64,000 bases of DNA from Alphaproteobacteria bacterium 32-64-14. Lineage in GTDB: Bacteria > Pseudomonadota > Alphaproteobacteria > Caulobacterales > Hyphomonadaceae. The position numbers and the translations under genes are program-made. Numbering within the stretch: the stretch's first letter is position 1; each line of letters begins with the position of its first letter. The DNA is taken from positions 1 through 64,000 of the forward strand of contig NCEM01000002.1 of the NCBI GenBank assembly GCA_002280725.1, read 5' to 3'. Shown here piece by piece: positions 31,769-42,549 of the stretch. The notes under the pieces are model-generated. The model was not told the origin of the DNA and searched no databases. It saw only the letters and a list, made by a program, of their open reading frames with translations.

Positions 31769-32887
31769 GTGCCGCGCCTGCTCAGCATCATACTCGGGGC
31801 GGTCGCCCTGATTGCGGCGGTGGTCGGCATCCGGGCGCTGATGCCGGGCGGGGATTCGACGCCCGACGTGCAGGCCGATCGTATCCCCACGCTGGACAAG
31901 GCGCTGCCCGAAAGCACGCAGCAGCAGCACACCGGAACGGTCGTGTTCGTGCGCTCGAAGGCGGAGAAGCGGACACTGTTCCTGTCGCTTGGCGGACGCA
32001 GCGAGGCGCAGGTGGGCGAGGTTGCCTTCGGCGCGGCGGGCAAGGTGACGTCGACGCCGGTCAAGGAAGGGCAGGTTGTCGAGGCGGGCGCGCTGATCTG
32101 CGGGCTCGACGTCGAGGGCGCGGGCGCGAAGGTGCGGCAGGCGGAGGCGACCACTGCGCTGAAGCGCGAGGCTTTCACGAGCGCGCAGACGCGCTTTGCA
32201 AATGGCTGGGTGTCCGAGGCCTGGGTGAAGACCGCGCGCGGCGAGTTCGAACAGGCGCAGGCCGTGCTTGAGGTTGCGCGCAACGAGTTGAACCGGATGC
32301 AGGCGGTGGCTCCCTTTCGTGGCGTGCTCGAGAAGCGCGTGGCGACGCCGGGACAGTTTGTCAGTCTTGGAACGCCGTGCGGAACGGTGGTGCGGCTTGA
32401 CCCGATCACGTTCGTGGGCGGGGCCAGCGAAAAGCAGGCGACGCAGATCCTGCAGGACGCCGCCGTGCGCGTGCGGCTGTCCGATGGATCGGAAGTGCGC
32501 GGCGTGGTGACGTATGTGTCGCGCGTGGCCGATCCGCGCTCGCGGAATTTCCTGATCAAGGTGGCGACGCCAAATCCCGGCAACAAGATTCCGGTGGGCC
32601 GCACCGCGGAACTCAAGATCGATACTGGCCCCGGCAAGGCGCACCGGATCAATCCGGCGTTGCTGACGACGGACGATCAGGGCCGCATCGGCGTGCGCTA
32701 TCTCGATGTCGGCGGCGTGGTGAGCTTTGCGCCGGCGGAGATCGTGGACGAGACCGCCGAAGGCGCGTGGGTGACCGGGCTGCCGGATGATGCGCAGCTG
32801 GTGGCGGAAGGCCAGGAGGGCATCCAGCCGGGCATGCGCGTGACGCCGGTGATCCGCGAAGAGCCTGCGCCTGCGGGCGGCGGCTGA
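31769..32887 (+). CDS. RND efflux periplasmic adaptor (orphan)
   Basis: A 372-residue membrane-fusion protein with an N-terminal anchor (residues about 3-25), a lipoyl/barrel-sandwich core with SRSEAQ-type and TPVKEGQVVEAGALIC blocks, an alpha-hairpin (AKVRQAEATTALKREAF), and a beta-barrel segment with VSRVADPRSRNFLIKV. I choose a GTG start (31769) because ggagg lies upstream and the protein then begins directly with its anchor; an ATG at 31688 is an alternative. No RND pump or outer-membrane factor is adjacent. Confidence 0.75.
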   Translation: MPRLLSIILGAVALIAAVVGIRALMPGGDSTPDVQADRIPTLDKALPESTQQQHTGTVVFVRSKAEKRTLFLSLGGRSEAQVGEVAFGAAGKVTSTPVKEGQVVEAGALICGLDVEGAGAKVRQAEATTALKREAFTSAQTRFANGWVSEAWVKTARGEFEQAQAVLEVARNELNRMQAVAPFRGVLEKRVATPGQFVSLGTPCGTVVRLDPITFVGGASEKQATQILQDAAVRVRLSDGSEVRGVVTYVSRVADPRSRNFLIKVATPNPGNKIPVGRTAELKIDTGPGKAHRINPALLTTDDQGRIGVRYLDVGGVVSFAPAEIVDETAEGAWVTGLPDDAQLVAEGQEGIQPGMRVTPVIREEPAPAGGG

Positions 32888-32943
32888 CGCGCCAGCGGCC
32901 TCGCAGGCGGCCTGCAAGGCGGATGAATTGCGATAAGCCTCAT

Positions 32944-33831
32944 CTAGCTTGAGTTCATGCGCTGACCGATTGCGCTGATGACGCGGTGATGGGCCGGGAT
33001 GAGGCGATGTCGGAAATGCGATGTGAACGGGCGCAGACGCCCGGCCGGATGGGGCGGCGCGCACTGCATCAGCGTAAATGCGCGGACCCTGCTGAGACGC
33101 GCGAGTTTCAAGGCTGCGCGGCGGATCAGCCTGGCCGGCGCGTTGACGCAGTCGACGAGCTGCAGGAAGCGCGCGAGCAAGGTGTCGATTGCGACCGGCG
33201 TTGCGGCGGGGCGTTCTGACAGACGAGGCGCGGCGAGCGTTGCGCAGCCCGTGTAGGGCGGCGGCGCGCGATGTTCGTAGGGCGGGATCGGGTCGTCATC
33301 ACAGGCGAACAGGCCCGACTGAAGGGACGCGCGTGCGGATGTGCGGGATGCGCGTGCGGGGCGCCAGCCGGTGGCGTCGAACTGGTTGTCTGCCGCGAGC
33401 AGCGCGTCGGGATGTGTGGCGATGCGTGTGGGGCTGGCGCGCAGGAAGCGCGGGCGGGATGTGGGCGGGGCGGCATCGAGGAAGATCACGCGCGGGCGCG
33501 GCGGCCGGCGCGGCACGCGGAAGCTGAAGATCCTGAAGCTGTGTGGGCGCGTGTCGCGCGAGGTGGGGCGGGTGTGGTCTGTGTTCGTGACGGGGCGTGC
33601 TGGCGTGGGAGTGGGCGCAGCGAGGCCGAGCTCGCAGGCCGCGATCAGGATGAGGCGGCGCAGCATCGCCTCGATGATGTGGAGCCAGCTCACCAGCGGC
33701 GCCACCTGCAGGCGCCAGGCCTGCGTGGGCGTCGACTTGAAAGCGGCGTCCGCCAGGCCGACCCATGTGCGCAGCGATTGCCACCAGGGGCAGTCGGGGG
33801 CGTGCAGGGGTGTGGCGGTGGCCGGGGTCAT
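32944..33831 (-). CDS. Protein of unknown function, Pro/Arg-rich
   Basis: A 295-residue protein with a Trp-rich N-terminus (PDCPWWQSLRTWVG) and one predicted helix around VSWLHIIEAMLRRLILIAACELG (about residues 48-70). The rest is Pro/Arg-rich with no domain I recognise. Similar layouts exist in Caulobacterales/Hyphomonadaceae, which makes it likely real, but the composition also resembles a GC-rich shadow. The ribosome site is weak. Confidence 0.5.
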   Translation of the reverse strand: MTPATATPLHAPDCPWWQSLRTWVGLADAAFKSTPTQAWRLQVAPLVSWLHIIEAMLRRLILIAACELGLAAPTPTPARPVTNTDHTRPTSRDTRPHSFRIFSFRVPRRPPRPRVIFLDAAPPTSRPRFLRASPTRIATHPDALLAADNQFDATGWRPARASRTSARASLQSGLFACDDDPIPPYEHRAPPPYTGCATLAAPRLSERPAATPVAIDTLLARFLQLVDCVNAPARLIRRAALKLARLSRVRAFTLMQCAPPHPAGRLRPFTSHFRHRLIPAHHRVISAIGQRMNSS

Positions 33832-33980
33832 GGGCAGAGTATGGCCCCAGCTTTTGGGCCGGCTGATTGAGAAAAGCTCTGTCCTACAAATTGTGAGGTT
33901 AGGGCGTTGAGTTTGCGGGGGGCGGTGGGAAGTTTTCCGACGGATTGGGGAAAGCTGTTTCCCCGGTTTTGCATTCTCGC

Positions 33981-34097
33981 GGTGTCATTCCGGACGCGCC
34001 GGAGGCGCGAGCCGGAAGCCAGGGGCTGCGGGGGCGGTGCGTGTGGCTTCTGGGTTCCGGCTCTACGCGGCTGCGCCGCTTCGGCTGGAATGACACC
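33981..34097. repeat. Palindromic repeat (gtcattcc family)
   Basis: Perfect 11-bp end arms ggtgtcattcc (33981-33991) and ggaatgacacc (34087-34097). Inner words gagccggaagcca and tggcttctgggttccggctc are largely complementary. The end words match the elements at 62447-62510 and 63893-63921. Confidence 0.75.
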
Positions 34098-34130
34098 GTT
34101 AGTGATGGAAGGTTGGCGAGCACGGCCTCG

Positions 34131-34205
34131 TCCTTCGACAGGCTCAGGATGAGGCCTTCCACACCGGCGTCTGAGAGAGTGCCTCATCCTGAGCCTGTCG
34201 AAGGA
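34131..34205. repeat. Perfect 25-bp inverted repeat (cctcatcctgagc family)
   Basis: The left arm begins tccttcgacaggctcagg (34131-34155) and the right arm is its exact reverse complement (34181-34205), with a 25-nt spacer. The words recur at 284-376. It lies about 25 bp downstream of the GT39-like gene's stop codon. Confidence 0.8.
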
Positions 34206-34230
34206 TGTGGTGCGGGCTTTCCGGTGCGCG

Positions 34231-35784
34231 TCAGCGTTCGTGGTTTGGCGCGTACGCAGCTTCGAATTCCGGGGTGCGGGGGACCAGGTGGTAGCCGGAG
34301 GCGATGTAGAGGGTGAGTTCGCGCACGCGCGTGGGGCCGAGTGGGACCTTGATGACGCCCAGGGGCGTCACGCTGGCGAAATCCTGACCGACCATGGCGG
34401 CGTAGGCGTCGCCCTCGCTGGCGAACAGGACGCGCGTGTCCTCGCCGGGGCGGATCTTGCCTTCTTCCTCGGCGTGGCTGCGGGGCGTGTCGCCGCGTTG
34501 CCAGACGCGGATTGGCGGCAGTTGCAGGTTGCGGCCGTAATAGTCGAGGCCGTGCCAGAGTTCACGATCGTCGACCATGACCGCTGACGCGCCGATCTCA
34601 TCCGCGCGGGTCTTGAGCTGCTGCGCCGTTTCCTTCCAGCCGCGCACGCTCTTCATGGCGTTCGAGGCGCGGGTTGCATCCGCCAGCGATGGGGCGACCC
34701 ACATCACCGCGAAGAAGAGACCGATCACGACGTTCAAGCCGACGCCGGCCTTGATGATGGGGCCGACGGAGCGGCGGCTTGTCGGCCTGCCGAATACGCG
34801 GTCGATCCACGAGGCGACGAGCACGCTGGCGGCGGGATAGGCGCTCGCGGCCCAGTTGGCGTGCGCGCGCGACAGGATCTCCTGGCCCATGATGACCAGC
34901 AAGGTCGGCACGATGAAGCAGAGCAGCCAGACTTCGCGCGTCGTCGTCCATTTGTCCTTGCGGCCGACGATGGCGGCAAAGCCTGCGAGCATCAGCAGCA
35001 GCAGGATGGGCCCGAACACGGCGGCCTGGTCTGCGAGATAGTCGAAGACGTTGAGCGGGTTGAAGCCCGCCTCGCCGATGTTGGCGTTGTCGGCGGTGTG
35101 GCTGACGGTCGCGAAATTGTTGGCGACGTTCCAGATCAGGTTGGGGGCAAGCACCACCAGCGAGGCGGCGATCAGCGCGCCGCCGAAGGGCGAGAGCAGC
35201 GCCTTGCGCATGTCGCGGTCGATCAGCGCGGCGAGGGCGGCGCCCCCATAGAGGAAGAGCGCGGCGTACTTGCCCAGCATCGCAAGGCCGATACAGGCGC
35301 CGGCGGCGATGGCTGTGCCCCAGCCGGGCGATTCACGGAAGCGCCAGAGATAGTAGAGCGCCGCAGCGCAAGCGGGCAGCAGCACCGCGTCGGTCGACAT
35401 GATGGTCGAGGAGAGCCAGATGCCGGGCATCAGCAGGTAGATCGCGGCCGACCAGCCGCCGACGCGGGTGTCGAACGCCGCCTTGCCGAGCAGGAAGAGG
35501 AAGAAAGCGGCGACACCGTGCAGCACGGGCGAGAGCAGGCGGATCGCCCACTCGCCATCGCCGAACACGGACGTCGACAGGGCGATCACCCAGGCGATCA
35601 TCGGCGGCTTCGAATAATATCCGAAGTCGAGTTCGCGCGACCAGCGCCAGTACTGGGCTTCATCGGGGCCGATTTCGAGCGGCGTTGCGATCACCATCGC
35701 GATGCGGATGGCGACGAGCAGCGCGATGGCCAGTGCGGCGCAGGCGGACGGATTGCTCCGCCAGAAGTCCTTCAGTGCATTCAT
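34231..35784 (-). CDS. GT39/PMT-like membrane glycosyltransferase
   Basis: A 517-residue integral membrane glycosyltransferase of the ArnT/PMT type, using a polyprenyl-linked sugar. The first periplasmic loop carries GPDEAQYWRW with the catalytic acid pair, and FGYYSKPPMIAW follows. About 10-12 hydrophobic helices come next, and the last 100 residues form a soluble domain with DDRELWHGLDYYGRNL. The acceptor (lipid A, protein or glycan) is unknown. It begins about 540 bp from the divergent TonB receptor gene. Confidence 0.85.
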   Translation of the reverse strand: MNALKDFWRSNPSACAALAIALLVAIRIAMVIATPLEIGPDEAQYWRWSRELDFGYYSKPPMIAWVIALSTSVFGDGEWAIRLLSPVLHGVAAFFLFLLGKAAFDTRVGGWSAAIYLLMPGIWLSSTIMSTDAVLLPACAAALYYLWRFRESPGWGTAIAAGACIGLAMLGKYAALFLYGGAALAALIDRDMRKALLSPFGGALIAASLVVLAPNLIWNVANNFATVSHTADNANIGEAGFNPLNVFDYLADQAAVFGPILLLLMLAGFAAIVGRKDKWTTTREVWLLCFIVPTLLVIMGQEILSRAHANWAASAYPAASVLVASWIDRVFGRPTSRRSVGPIIKAGVGLNVVIGLFFAVMWVAPSLADATRASNAMKSVRGWKETAQQLKTRADEIGASAVMVDDRELWHGLDYYGRNLQLPPIRVWQRGDTPRSHAEEEGKIRPGEDTRVLFASEGDAYAAMVGQDFASVTPLGVIKVPLGPTRVRELTLYIASGYHLVPRTPEFEAAYAPNHER

Positions 35785-36322
35785 AGGTGCGCGCGTTCCC
35801 GGTGCTGTACGGCGACCCTACAGGCGTGGACGAGGCGGCAGAAGCCGATTCCTTGCCAGGCATCCCATTACGTCAGGCGCCGCAGCGTCCTCTGGCGCGA
35901 CGCCGTGGCGCCGCTGCCACAATATGACCGGAAAATGGACGCATTCTCGACTGCCCCGCCCGAAAGTCAGGCGTCGAAAACGGCGGTGTCAGGGTGTTGC
36001 CAACCCGCACGCCTGCGGGGGCTGTTTCCGCGTCCGGCAGGAACCCACAGCAGCGTGCAATGCCGCGGCGCGGAAATTGGTCGAAGTATCAAGGACGCAT
36101 GCTGCACGCGCACAATCCACAGCCTGTGCAGAAACCATAGCGCCTTGCTGCGCATCGCGAGACTTGCGCACGAACCTTGCGCAAAACGTCGCACAATGTG
36201 GGTGGCGACGCCGTCAAGAAACATTCATACGCCGGTCATTGAGCGCATGCAGCCGACAGGCTATCGGCGCGATGAAATATGGAAGCGGAGAGTCGCCGCT
36301 TCCTGGTGGTCGAGGGGTGAAC
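35785..36322. other. Divergent upstream region of TonB receptor gene
   Basis: This 538-bp stretch separates the GT39-like gene from the TonB receptor. I see no defensible gene. It includes two close copies of cttgcgca (near 36160-36185) and a long untranslated leader before the receptor start at 36323. A promoter is expected but no clear -35/-10 pair can be named. Confidence 0.5.
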
Positions 36323-39300
36323 ATGATCAATTTCAAAAGACTTGCTGGCGGCGTTGCGATCGTCGCGCTTTCGGCAGCGATGACGCCGGTGGCGTTCGCT
36401 CAGGTGACGAGTTCGGGTGTTCGCGGAACGGTTGCCAACGACGATGGCACGCCCGCCGGCGACGCCACGGTCACCATCGAGGATACCCGCACGGGCCTTA
36501 CGCGCTCGGTGCTCTCGACCCCGAGCGGCTCCTTCGACATTCGCGGCCTCAACGTTGGCGGTCCGTACAACATCACCGTCTCGAAAGACGGCGAGCAACC
36601 CACGCAAGTCACCGACGTTTACCTCGACCTCGGCTCGACGACCGACCTGAACCTGGCCTTCAGCGGCGCTGACCTCCGCGACGTGGTCGTGATCACCGCG
36701 ACGCAGGCCGGCGCTGCCCCGATCGCCATCGGCCCGGCCACGGTGTTCTCGGCCGAGGATCTCGCCGAGCGCCCCGCGATCAACCGCGACATCAAGGACA
36801 TCATCCGCAACGACCCGCGCATCTATCTCGACCAGACGGCTGGCGGCCCGACGGGCACGGACGGCGTGCAGTGCGCCGGCGCCTCGCCGCGCTTCAACTC
36901 GGTGACGGTCGACGGCATCGGCCTCAACGACGGTTTCGGCCTCAACAACAACGGCTACCCGACTGAGCGCCTGCCGTTCCCGTTCGACGCTGTCAGCCAA
37001 GTCTCGGTCGAACTTGCCCCGTTCGACCCGCAATACGGCGGCTTCACGGGCTGCCTCGTCAACATGGTGTCCAAGTCGGGCTCCAACGAGTTCACGGGTT
37101 CGGTGTTCGTCGACTACACGAATGATAGCATGCGTGGCGACACGATCGAAGGCCGCTCGGTGTTCGTGCCGGAATTCGAAGAGAAGCGTTATGGCGTCTC
37201 GTTCGGCGGCCCGATCATCGAAGATACGCTGTTCTTCTTCGGCGCCTACGAGCGCTTTGAAGGCGTCAACCTGTTCGGCCGCGGTCCGGTGGGTTCGAAC
37301 GCCACCACGATCGTGACCGGCTTCAGCCAGGCGGAATACCAGCAGATCATCGACATCGCCCGCGACACGTACGGCATCGCCGACCTCGGCGGCACGCCGG
37401 TTTCCGACCCCGCGATCGACGAAAAGTATCTCGCCCGCCTCGACTGGAACATCAACGACCGTCACCGCGCGGCGCTGACGTACAACTACAACAAGGGCCT
37501 GAACCTCACTGAATCCGACACGGGTTCGACTCGCTTCGAGTACGGCAACCACCTGTACGATCGCGGCGCCGAGCTGAAGGCCTATTCGGCTCAGGTATTC
37601 TCCGACTGGACAGATGAATTCTCGACGGTCGCCCGCGTCTCCTACAACGAAGTGGATGCGACGGCCGCATGTCGCGACGGCAAGAATATCGGTGAAGTGC
37701 AGATCATCGTCGATCCGGGCCGTACGGCATTCCTTGGCTGCGACGACAGCCGCCACTTCAACGATCTCAACTATACCGTGCTGCAGGCCAAGCTGGGCGC
37801 GACCTGGCAGGTCGCCGAGCATACGCTGGGCTTCGGCGTAGAGCGCCAGACCTACGACATCTTCAACGCCTTCACGCAGAACGTTGAAGGCCGGTTTATG
37901 TTCAACTCGATCGCCGACTTCCAGTCCGGCCTGCCGACGCAGGTTTTCTACGGCAACGCATCGATCACCAACAACCCGAACGACACGGCCGCGTTCTTCG
38001 ACTATTCGATCAACACGGCGTACCTGCAGGACGAATTCCCGATTGGCGACAGCGCCGACGTCACCATCGGCCTGCGTTATGACTGGTACACGAACGACGT
38101 GAAGCCGACGCGCAACACGTTCTTCCTCGCGCGTAACGGCTTCGACAACACCGAGAACCTCGATGGCAAGGGCATCCTGCAGCCGCGCTTCGGCTTCAAC
38201 TGGGATGTGACCAGCGACCTGACGCTGCGTGGCGGAGCCGGCCTCTTCTCGGGCGGCAACCCGAACGTGTGGGTGTCCAACTCCTACTCCAACGACGGCA
38301 TCCGCGCCGTTCAGCTGCAGTACGGCCCGGGCGCTCTCACGGGCATGCCTCTCGGCTACAACATCCTGACCAACCCGAACTCCTCCTCGGAGCGTCCGTC
38401 TGGCCAGGCGGTCAACCCGAACAACGCGCTGTGGGGCGTCCCCACGCCGATGTTCAACCTGGTCGGCGCCGCCGCGCCGAACTCGGCTGTTGCCGCGATC
38501 GACCCGGATTTCGAGCCGGCGTCGGAGTGGAAGTTCTCGCTCGGCGCCACCTACGAGCTCGACGCCGCCACCATCGGTCTGCCCTTCCTCGGCGATGGCT
38601 ATCGCTTCGACGTCGACTACATCCGCGGCGTCACCAACAACGCTTCTACGATCACCAACGCCGGTCTGGTTCGCATTGGAACCGCTCCCGACGGGTCGCC
38701 ACTCTACAAGCGGGCCGACAAATCGGATCCGGATTGCCTGAATTCGGCGACTGCTGGAACGGCCGCGTGCGCTTCGCGCACGGCTGACGACCTGCTGCTC
38801 TCGAACTCCGGCGAAGGTGGCGAGACCAACGTCTATTCAATCGCCGTGTCGAACAGCATCGAAGACTGGGGCATCGACTGGTCGCTGGCCTACGCGCACA
38901 TCAACGCGAAAGACACGCGCTCGATGACGTCGTCGGTGGCCGGCTCGAACTTCGGTTCGATCGCGGTTCGCGACATCAACAACCCGACGCAGGCGAGGTC
39001 GAACTTCCTGATCCCGAACCGCTTCACCACGAGCATCACGTGGGAAGCCGAATTCATTCCGGAGTTCAGCACCCGCATCTCGCTGTTCGGCGAACATTAC
39101 CAGTCGCGCCCGTACTCCTACACCTTCGTGGGCGGCGGCACGGTCGACACCTGGGGCGACAACAACGAGGGCCTGCACCTCCTGTACGTCCCGACCGGCC
39201 CGACGGACCCGAACGTCGTGTTCTGCTCGAACACCAACGCTGCCGACAACACGCTGTGCGGCGGCGCGACCACCAACTTCGACTCGGCTTCGTTCTTCGC

Positions 39301-39646
39301 CTGGGCCGACTCGGTCGGCCTGTCGCGTGGCGCGCAGACTGAGCGGAACGCCTTCGAGGGTGGCTGGAACAACAAGTTCGATTTGAAGATCGCGCAGGAG
39401 TTCCCCACCGGCTTCGGCAAGGGCTCGGCCTTCATCGTGCTCGAGAACCTCGGCAACCTGCTGAACGACGAGTGGGGCGTGATCTATGAAACCCCGTTCC
39501 CGCAGCGTGTCGGCGTGGTGGAGATCGATCGCGACGCCGCCACCAACCGCTTCATCTACCGCCGCCTGGCGAGCCCGAACATCGACGATCCCGTGGATGG
39601 CGTCTCGTTCTGGTCGGTCAGGGTCGGCGCGAGCTGGGGCTTCTAG
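36323..39646 (+). CDS. TonB-dependent receptor, Oar-like
   Basis: An 1107-residue outer-membrane receptor. A signal peptide ends near residue 26 (PVAFA-Q). A carboxypeptidase-regulatory-like beta domain follows (about 27-110; GVRGTVANDDGTPAGDATV), then a plug (about 120-260) with NSVTVDGIGLNDGFGLNNNG and a large beta-barrel. The C-terminal residues SVRVGASWGF fit a barrel end. It belongs to the Oar-like group that imports large substrates, but the substrate is unknown. Codon use is strongly C-biased, suggesting high expression. The start has gagggg upstream. A terminator follows at 39674. Confidence 0.93.
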   Translation: MINFKRLAGGVAIVALSAAMTPVAFAQVTSSGVRGTVANDDGTPAGDATVTIEDTRTGLTRSVLSTPSGSFDIRGLNVGGPYNITVSKDGEQPTQVTDVYLDLGSTTDLNLAFSGADLRDVVVITATQAGAAPIAIGPATVFSAEDLAERPAINRDIKDIIRNDPRIYLDQTAGGPTGTDGVQCAGASPRFNSVTVDGIGLNDGFGLNNNGYPTERLPFPFDAVSQVSVELAPFDPQYGGFTGCLVNMVSKSGSNEFTGSVFVDYTNDSMRGDTIEGRSVFVPEFEEKRYGVSFGGPIIEDTLFFFGAYERFEGVNLFGRGPVGSNATTIVTGFSQAEYQQIIDIARDTYGIADLGGTPVSDPAIDEKYLARLDWNINDRHRAALTYNYNKGLNLTESDTGSTRFEYGNHLYDRGAELKAYSAQVFSDWTDEFSTVARVSYNEVDATAACRDGKNIGEVQIIVDPGRTAFLGCDDSRHFNDLNYTVLQAKLGATWQVAEHTLGFGVERQTYDIFNAFTQNVEGRFMFNSIADFQSGLPTQVFYGNASITNNPNDTAAFFDYSINTAYLQDEFPIGDSADVTIGLRYDWYTNDVKPTRNTFFLARNGFDNTENLDGKGILQPRFGFNWDVTSDLTLRGGAGLFSGGNPNVWVSNSYSNDGIRAVQLQYGPGALTGMPLGYNILTNPNSSSERPSGQAVNPNNALWGVPTPMFNLVGAAAPNSAVAAIDPDFEPASEWKFSLGATYELDAATIGLPFLGDGYRFDVDYIRGVTNNASTITNAGLVRIGTAPDGSPLYKRADKSDPDCLNSATAGTAACASRTADDLLLSNSGEGGETNVYSIAVSNSIEDWGIDWSLAYAHINAKDTRSMTSSVAGSNFGSIAVRDINNPTQARSNFLIPNRFTTSITWEAEFIPEFSTRISLFGEHYQSRPYSYTFVGGGTVDTWGDNNEGLHLLYVPTGPTDPNVVFCSNTNAADNTLCGGATTNFDSASFFAWADSVGLSRGAQTERNAFEGGWNNKFDLKIAQEFPTGFGKGSAFIVLENLGNLLNDEWGVIYETPFPQRVGVVEIDRDAATNRFIYRRLASPNIDDPVDGVSFWSVRVGASWGF

Positions 39647-39673
39647 GTTCAGTAGCGTAGCGTATGCGTGGGA

Positions 39674-39706
39674 AGGGGCGGTCCATTGGGCCGCCTCTTT
39701 TCGTTT
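39674..39706 (+). terminator. Intrinsic terminator after TonB receptor
   Basis: An 11-bp GC-rich stem aggggcggtcc (39674-39684) and gggccgcctct (39688-39698) with a 3-nt loop is followed by ttttcgttt. It ends the receptor transcript and isolates it from aguA. Confidence 0.85.
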
Positions 39707-39811
39707 CAGGCTATTTCAGCCCGGCCTCTTTTCTCGCGGCAAAGCGGGGCCATATGCGCTCGCTTGCATGCGGGTCTTGTTCCCCGGCGTGCACCTGATA
39801 GAGCGGCGCAC

Positions 39812-40840
<1,029 letters not shown>

Positions 40841-40850
40841 GGAGCCCGCA

Positions 40851-41714
40851 ATGGCCCGCAAGATCACGCTTGCCGTCCTGCAGTCCTCACTGACGGATGA
40901 TGCCGCGACCAACATCAAGCGCGTCAGCGAGCTTGTGCGCGAAGCCGCCGCCAAGGGCGCGAACGTGATCCTGCCGTCCGAGCTGTTCGAAGGGCACTAT
41001 TTCTGCACGGTGCAGGAAGAGACAAATTTCGACCGCGCCTATCCCTGGCGCGAGAGCCCCGCCGTGAAGGCCATGGCGAAGCTGGCGGCGGACCTGAACG
41101 TCGTGATCCCCGTCTCGATCTTCGAGAAGGCGGGGCCTGCGTATTTCAATACGGTCGTGATGATCGACGCCGACGGATCGCTGATGGGCATCTATCGCAA
41201 GTCGCACATCCCTGACGGGCCTGGCTATCAGGAGAAGTATTACTTCCGGCCGGGCGACACCGGCTTCCGCGTCTGGGACACCAGGCACGGGCGTATCGGC
41301 GTCGGGATCTGCTGGGACCAGTGGTATCCCGAGTGCGCGCGCGCGATGGTGCTGCAGGGTGCGGACGTGCTGCTGTATCCGACCGCCATCGGCTCCGAGC
41401 CGCATGACACATCGCTGGATACCGCCGCGCGCTGGCGCCGGGCGATGCTGGGCCATGCTGTCTCCAACGTTACGCCCGTTGCGGCCGCGAACCGCGTGGG
41501 CGTCGAGAATGGGCAGGTGTTCTATGGAACATCGTTCATTTCCGACCACACGGGCGAAATCCTGGGCGATCTTGATCGCAAGCAGGAGGGCGTTGTGGTT
41601 GCGACCATCGACATGGACGAGGTTGATCGCGCGCGCGCCGCGTGGGGCTTCTTCCGCGACCGCCGAACGGATCTTTACGGGCCGCTGGTCAATGCGCTGA
41701 GCGAGAGGGGCTGA
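40851..41714 (+). CDS. aguB: N-carbamoylputrescine amidase
   Basis: A 287-residue nitrilase-superfamily hydrolase that turns N-carbamoylputrescine into putrescine, CO2 and ammonia. The catalytic triad is Glu44 (LPSELFE), Lys117 (YRKSHIP) and Cys154 (GICWDQWYPE). The ribosome site aaggag lies just upstream, and the gene follows aguA by 10 bp. Together they form the agmatine route to putrescine; no arginine decarboxylase gene is in the window. Confidence 0.95.
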   Translation: MARKITLAVLQSSLTDDAATNIKRVSELVREAAAKGANVILPSELFEGHYFCTVQEETNFDRAYPWRESPAVKAMAKLAADLNVVIPVSIFEKAGPAYFNTVVMIDADGSLMGIYRKSHIPDGPGYQEKYYFRPGDTGFRVWDTRHGRIGVGICWDQWYPECARAMVLQGADVLLYPTAIGSEPHDTSLDTAARWRRAMLGHAVSNVTPVAAANRVGVENGQVFYGTSFISDHTGEILGDLDRKQEGVVVATIDMDEVDRARAAWGFFRDRRTDLYGPLVNALSERG

Positions 41715-41723
41715 TCTGCAGGC

Positions 41724-42512
41724 ATGACGCGGGCGCTGGTGTTCGATTCAGGCGTTGGCGGGCTGACCATCGCGGATGCGTTGCGCAGGGCGGCGCCCGA
41801 GTGGGTGGTCGACTATGCGGCTGACTCCGGGTTCTTTCCCTATGGCGTTAAAACGGATGAGGAGTTGCGCGAGCGGCTGCCGCGTCTGTGCGCGACGCTG
41901 GCCGATGTGGCGAAGCCTGATGTGCTGGTGATTGCGTGCAATACGGCTTCGACGCTGTCGCTGGCGGATATACGCGCGCATGTTGGCGTGCCGGTGGTTG
42001 GCACGGTGCCGGCGATCAAGCCGGCGGCGGCGCTGACGAAGACGGGCGTGATCGGGATTCTGGCGACGCCGGGGACTGTGCGCCGCGCGTATCTTGACGA
42101 TCTCGAGCGGGAATTCGCGGCGGGAAAGACCGTGATCCGGCGCGGATCTGCGGGACTGGTCGACATTGCCGAGCGTGCGGTGCGGGGGCAGGCGATCGAT
42201 CAGGAGCAGGTGGCGTACGCGGTAAAGCCGCTATTCGATCCGCCGGATGGACCGCGGATCGATGTGGTCGTTCTGGCGTGTACGCACTTTCCGCTGATCC
42301 GCGAGGCGATTGCCGCGGCTTGCCCGCCGAGCGTTGCGCTGATCGACACGGGCGAGGCTGTGGCGCGGCAGGCGGTGCGGGTGGTGACCAATCCTGTGGC
42401 CACGGCGGGCGAGGCGGTTGCCTATGTGACGGGCGGCGCCGCCAACCGCGCGGCCATGCAGCCTGCTTTCGCGCGATTTGGCTATCACGCCATCGAAATC
42501 ATTGACGTGTAG
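41724..42512 (+). CDS. murI: Glutamate racemase
   Basis: A 262-residue racemase that makes D-glutamate for peptidoglycan. The two catalytic cysteines are visible as Cys72 in ACNTAST and Cys186 in ACTHFP, with FDSGVGGLT at the N-terminus. It is 9 bp from aguB and probably cotranscribed, though the shared logic with polyamine synthesis is not obvious. The length is normal for the family. Confidence 0.95.
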   Translation: MTRALVFDSGVGGLTIADALRRAAPEWVVDYAADSGFFPYGVKTDEELRERLPRLCATLADVAKPDVLVIACNTASTLSLADIRAHVGVPVVGTVPAIKPAAALTKTGVIGILATPGTVRRAYLDDLEREFAAGKTVIRRGSAGLVDIAERAVRGQAIDQEQVAYAVKPLFDPPDGPRIDVVVLACTHFPLIREAIAAACPPSVALIDTGEAVARQAVRVVTNPVATAGEAVAYVTGGAANRAAMQPAFARFGYHAIEIIDV

Positions 42513-42549
42513 GGGCGCGGCGCCGCTCTAATCGGGCTTGGAGCGCGCG

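Larger units (their letters stand above)
33832..34230. other. Intergenic region carrying two repeat elements
   Basis: No convincing gene. The stretch holds two palindromic elements (33981-34097 and 34131-34205) between a minus-strand gene of unknown function and the GT39-like gene. Short frames here are made of repeat DNA. Confidence 0.6.

Noticed and set aside
30686..33064. A very long open frame on the minus strand over the fpr and RND adaptor region
   Set aside because: Only the last 270 codons match FNR; the rest is antisense to the adaptor gene and has an Arg/His-rich shadow composition.
36120..36190. DnaA-box-like words (tccacag) and a possible origin
   Set aside because: No cluster of true boxes and no AT-rich unwinding region; neighbours are ordinary.
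35702..36322. In-frame extension of the TonB receptor upstream of 36323
   Set aside because: The extension has no signal peptide, has shadow-like composition and overlaps the end of the divergent glycosyltransferase gene; a proper signal peptide and gagggg start at 36323.
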